From QHVT01 sp036399015 (GTDB lineage: Bacteria > Acidobacteriota > Thermoanaerobaculia > Gp7-AA8), in the NCBI GenBank assembly GCA_036399015.1, contig DASWNW010000080.1, positions 1 through 64,000 on the forward strand: 64,000 nucleotides of DNA, written 5' to 3'. The translations under genes were made by a program, and so were the position numbers. Below, one piece after another: positions 61,384 through 64,000 of the stretch (positions within the stretch are counted from its first letter, which is position 1; each line of letters opens with the position of its first letter). The notes beneath the pieces are model-generated. The model was not told the origin of the DNA. It saw only the letters and a program-made list of their open reading frames with translations, and made no database searches.

Positions 61384-63153
61384 TCACTGCACGTCTACCG
61401 GATAGCCGTTCGCCCGCAGGTGTGCCGTCAGCATCGTCTGCAGCTCCCGTTCATCGACGTCTCCGCACGGCGCGGTGTGGCCGGCGATCGTCCCCGACTC
61501 GAACTTCTTCTCACTGAAGATCAGCTTCACCCAGCGGTCGCAGACGACCACCGCCGCGCTCGTCGCGCCGTAGAACGGCGGGCCCGTGTCCCGGACGCCG
61601 CTCATCCGCGGGCCGAGGACGCTCTTCCGCCCGATCTCCACGAGGCTGTAGATCGGACGCCGCGGGTTGAGGCTCTCCGCCCGCTGCAGCGGCTGACCCG
61701 ACATCCAGGGCGCCTTCGGGATACCGAGGTACTCGAGGATCGTCGGGGCGACGTCGGCGAGCTGCACGTTTGTCTTCACCCGCCGCGGCGCCGTCCCGCC
61801 GGGCGGCACCAGCACGAGCGGGAGACGCTCCAGCGTCTTCCAGTCGCGCGTGTGGTCGGAGTAGGCGACGATCAGCGTCCGCTCCGCCTGTCCGGTGCTC
61901 CGCAGCAGCTCGACCAGCCGCCCCAGGTGGCCGTCCACCTCCTGATACTTCTTGTCGTACGCGCCCATGCAGCAGTGCGAGTCGGCGAGGTGGAGATGCA
62001 GGAACCAGGGCTCGCGCCGCGACTGCAGGAACTCCTGCGCCATTTCGAGCCGGTACTCGTCTTCGAAATAGGGCGAGTGGTCGCCGAGGCCCGTCAGGAA
62101 CCGGTACTCGTCCTCCATGCGGCGGACGAACGTCAGGTGCAGGAACCGGCTCGCCACCCGCTCGGCGAGCTCCCTCCTGTACCGCGCCATCCGTTCGCGC
62201 GGCTCGGAACGGTCGGGCTGCAGCGCCTCCGCCGGCTCCACGCGGCCGTTGATGATGTCGAATGCGCCGACCATGTTCCAGTCGTACGCGTCCGTGTAGT
62301 GGCGCATCCCGATCTGCACCGTGGTGTAGCCGGCCGCGCGCAGGATCCGCGGCAGATGGTCGACCGAGTCTTTCCCCTTCAGGTAGACCGGCGGAAAGAT
62401 GATGTGCGTCTCCGTCGCCAGCTTCCCGGAGATCATGCTGATGAGCGAGCCGTACGTCCGCCCCGCGTTCGCGAAGGCGTTCTCGTAGAGGATGCCGCGC
62501 GCCGCCAGCGCCTCGAGGTTCGGACTGGTCTTCCTGCGCGCATACCCGTATGCGGAGCTTCGCTCCGCGGTGACGCCGTCCATCCCGACGAGGAGGATGT
62601 TCGGACGCCGGGCCGCGGTGACCTTCGCCGCGTCTGCGGCCCGGCCGTCGCTTTCGTCCGCCGCTGCGACCGTATATGCGGCCAGCGACAGCGCCACGAC
62701 CACTGCTGCCGGTACCGCGGAGTACACCAGCCGCCGCGGCTGCGCCAGCTTCAGCGCCTCGGCGCGCAGCGCACCCGCCGCGATGCCGACCACTCCCACC
62801 AGCAGGATCGCGTTGATGACCCCCCTGGCGTCGATGATCCCGAAGCCGACGACCGTCTTCGCGAAATTGTCCGCCGCGACGACGTACAACACCGTCGCCA
62901 CCGCCGCCGGCAGCAATGCGGCGAGCCAGTACGCCTTCGCCTCCCGCCGGAAAGAGTCGGCGCCCGCGAGCACCGCCTGCGCCGGAATCAGGATCGCCAG
63001 CAGCGGCAGCGGCGCCGCGCAAAGTAGCAACAGCCGCATGTGCAGCGGCGCCGTGGAAACGATCGACGGCTTCGTGGCGTAAAAGAGCCATTCGAGCGCG
63101 GCGTGGGCATAGAGCCACAACGTGGCGCGCGAAACCGAACGGAGAATGAGCAG
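61384..63153 (-). CDS. Membrane-anchored sulfatase / LTA-synthase-like phosphotransferase (paralogue 2)
   Basis: 589 residues if read from CTG 63153, the position aligned with the ATG of paralogue 1 (LLILRSVSRATLWLYAH against MLILRSISRATLWLYAH). The first standard start is TTG 63120, which would remove 11 residues. Helices, the GMDGV metal Asp, GRTYGSLISMISGKL and YSDHTRDW are conserved. A TATAAT box lies 18 bases before the CTG. Tandem duplicate of the previous gene, 53 bases apart. Likely modifies the same glycan or lipid with different specificity. Confidence 0.75.
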   Translation of the reverse strand: MLILRSVSRATLWLYAHAALEWLFYATKPSIVSTAPLHMRLLLLCAAPLPLLAILIPAQAVLAGADSFRREAKAYWLAALLPAAVATVLYVVAADNFAKTVVGFGIIDARGVINAILLVGVVGIAAGALRAEALKLAQPRRLVYSAVPAAVVVALSLAAYTVAAADESDGRAADAAKVTAARRPNILLVGMDGVTAERSSAYGYARRKTSPNLEALAARGILYENAFANAGRTYGSLISMISGKLATETHIIFPPVYLKGKDSVDHLPRILRAAGYTTVQIGMRHYTDAYDWNMVGAFDIINGRVEPAEALQPDRSEPRERMARYRRELAERVASRFLHLTFVRRMEDEYRFLTGLGDHSPYFEDEYRLEMAQEFLQSRREPWFLHLHLADSHCCMGAYDKKYQEVDGHLGRLVELLRSTGQAERTLIVAYSDHTRDWKTLERLPLVLVPPGGTAPRRVKTNVQLADVAPTILEYLGIPKAPWMSGQPLQRAESLNPRRPIYSLVEIGRKSVLGPRMSGVRDTGPPFYGATSAAVVVCDRWVKLIFSEKKFESGTIAGHTAPCGDVDERELQTMLTAHLRANGYPVDVQ

Positions 63154-63171
63154 GGCGCGGTCCGTGCGCGG

Positions 63172-63177
63172 ATTATA
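63172..63177 (-). promoter_or_regulatory. TATAAT -10 box of the sulfatase-family gene 2
   Basis: Perfect consensus hexamer in GTTTATAATCC on the minus strand, 18 bases before the aligned CTG start. Confidence 0.55.
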
Positions 63178-63196
63178 AACAGGCGCACCCGCGCGG

Positions 63197-63202
63197 TATC
63201 AT
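63197..63202 (+). promoter_or_regulatory. TATCAT -10 box, 9 bases before the ATG at 63212
   Basis: Same hexamer and spacing class as the box before the gene at 676. Divergent from the TATAAT of the sulfatase gene 20 bases away. Confidence 0.45.
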
Positions 63203-63211
63203 CGACGCATC

Positions 63212-63409
63212 ATGTCCCGTCACGCCGAACTCCTGCTTCTGCTGCTTGCCCTGGCCTTGCCCGCGCATGCGTATGTCGATCCCGCCACCGGCAACTTCCT
63301 GCTGCAGATCATCATCGGCGGCGTTGCCAGCGCCTACGTCGCGGTCAAGATGTTCTGGGGCAGATTCCGCGGCCGCTCGAAGAAAGAGCCGGCGCCGCCA
63401 CAGGAGTAG
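63212..63409 (+). CDS. Small secreted/membrane protein with YVDPATGN motif
   Basis: 65 residues. A signal-like N terminus (LLLLLLALALPAHA) is followed by YVDPATGNFLLQIIIGG and a membrane helix with VKMFWGRFRGR, then a charged tail. Short proteins with Y-[VL]-D-P-[AG]-T-G followed by one helix recur next to surface-polysaccharide and phosphotransferase genes; no function is established. The position beside the sulfatase pair fits that pattern. Confidence 0.65.
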   Translation: MSRHAELLLLLLALALPAHAYVDPATGNFLLQIIIGGVASAYVAVKMFWGRFRGRSKKEPAPPQE

Positions 63410-63412
63410 ACC

Positions 63413-64000
63413 TCACACGGAGCGCATGCCGCACGCGTGCGCCGCACGCGCCACGAGCTCCGCCACATCCTCCTCCGCCGCCGCTCGCAGGTTGTTGTCC
63501 GCACGCCCCGGCGTGAGCATCTCCGGAACCAGCGCCGCGACGGCGTGAACGTCGTCGACGTAGCGGCGCAGCGTCGGACCGACCCGGGCGGCATTTCTCA
63601 GCTCCTCCACGGCCACACGCAGCGCATCGGCCGACGAGAAGCCAACGCCGTTCGCAAGCTCCTCGAAGAGCGCCGGGTCGGCAGCCTGATTGAAGTCGAA
63701 CACCTCCCCCAGCGTGAACGCGCACGCATACCCGTGCGGCACCCCAAAGTGCGCCGTCAGCGGATAAGAGATGGAGTGGCAGAGCGTCGTGCGCGTATGG
63801 CTGATCGCCAGGCCGGCCAGCACGCTTGCCTCGAGCATCTCCTGCCGCAGCCCGACGTCGCCGGGATTTCGGATGAGCGCCGGCAGCGCGCGCAGTCCCG
63901 CCCGGATCGCGCGCACCGCGAACGCTGTCGTGAGCGGATTCGCGCGGCGGCTCCACGCCGCCTCAAACGCTTGCGTGATCGCGTCGAGGCCGGTCGACAG
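63413..64000 (-). CDS. Iron-containing alcohol dehydrogenase family protein (partial, start outside window)
   Basis: The last 195 residues are visible. GLDAITQAFEAAWSRRANPLTTAFA at the window edge and SHTRTTLCHSISYPLTAHFGVPHGYACAFTLG, with the His residues that bind the metal, place it in the Fe-ADH group. It resembles the branch that includes phosphonoacetaldehyde and maleylacetate reductases, but the substrate is not determinable from this part. The N-terminal cofactor domain is beyond position 64000. The gene ends 3 bases after the small YVDPATGN gene ends on the other strand. Confidence 0.8.
   Translation of the reverse strand: MSTGLDAITQAFEAAWSRRANPLTTAFAVRAIRAGLRALPALIRNPGDVGLRQEMLEASVLAGLAISHTRTTLCHSISYPLTAHFGVPHGYACAFTLGEVFDFNQAADPALFEELANGVGFSSADALRVAVEELRNAARVGPTLRRYVDDVHAVAALVPEMLTPGRADNNLRAAAEEDVAELVARAAHACGMRSV

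Overview
The window is a continuous stretch of a high-GC bacterial chromosome. No rRNA, tRNA, phage, plasmid or CRISPR locus was seen. Secreted proteins, lipoprotein-like and polytopic glycosyltransferases and a GDP-heptose pathway suggest a diderm organism. The C-terminal HIIELRQAVNAL-type tail of the truncated protease, M28 and HEAT-repeat secreted proteins, and frequent start-proximal TANNNT boxes make me favour Acidobacteriota. That placement is inference, not proof.

Layout. 1-6.3 kb: an ABC ATPase diverges from a HEAT/cyclophilin/thioredoxin-like fusion, followed by a small membrane protein and a hydroxyacid dehydrogenase. Then come a bipartite palindrome and a 12 x 21 bp tandem array, an isochorismatase-fold hydrolase and two stand-alone receivers. 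6.3-16.6 kb: SemiSWEET and EamA transporters, then a rearranged ~2.9 kb island flanked by ~175 bp direct repeats. The island holds twin secreted proteins and a truncated subtilase. After it come an aldehyde dehydrogenase and a glutamine-synthetase-like ligase, a DUF4097 protein and an M28 peptidase. 16.6-37.3 kb: one complete minus-strand str-S10-spc-alpha ribosomal array from rpsL to rplQ, with secY, adk, map and infA, bounded by an rpsL promoter and a bidirectional terminator.

37.3-64 kb is an envelope-glycan region. It has seven polytopic GT-C-like proteins, two GT2 enzymes, two methyltransferases, two paralogous membrane sulfatases and accessory genes. Its core is a ten-gene minus-strand operon (55778 to 45850) in which every junction overlaps by 4-8 bases. 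The operon encodes transaldolase, a heptose-7-phosphate kinase (HddA type), an FAD mutase-like enzyme, a methyltransferase, a GT2, a nucleotidyltransferase (HddC type), an SDR epimerase, two GT-C proteins and a heptose-bisphosphate phosphatase (GmhB). A sedoheptulose-7-phosphate isomerase (GmhA) faces gmhB and overlaps it tail to tail. Together these reconstruct GDP-D-glycero-alpha-D-manno-heptose synthesis beside the transferases likely to use it.

A recurring regulatory signature is a TANNNT box 6-9 bases before the start codon, consistent with leaderless mRNAs. At two divergent gene pairs the two boxes share their central TA, forming a symmetric A-N3-TA-N3-T element. I found no single new defence or mobile system. 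The most unusual items are the 21 bp array, the symmetric divergent promoters, the translationally coupled heptose operon, the SD-sequestering hairpins and the dispersed bipartite palindrome.
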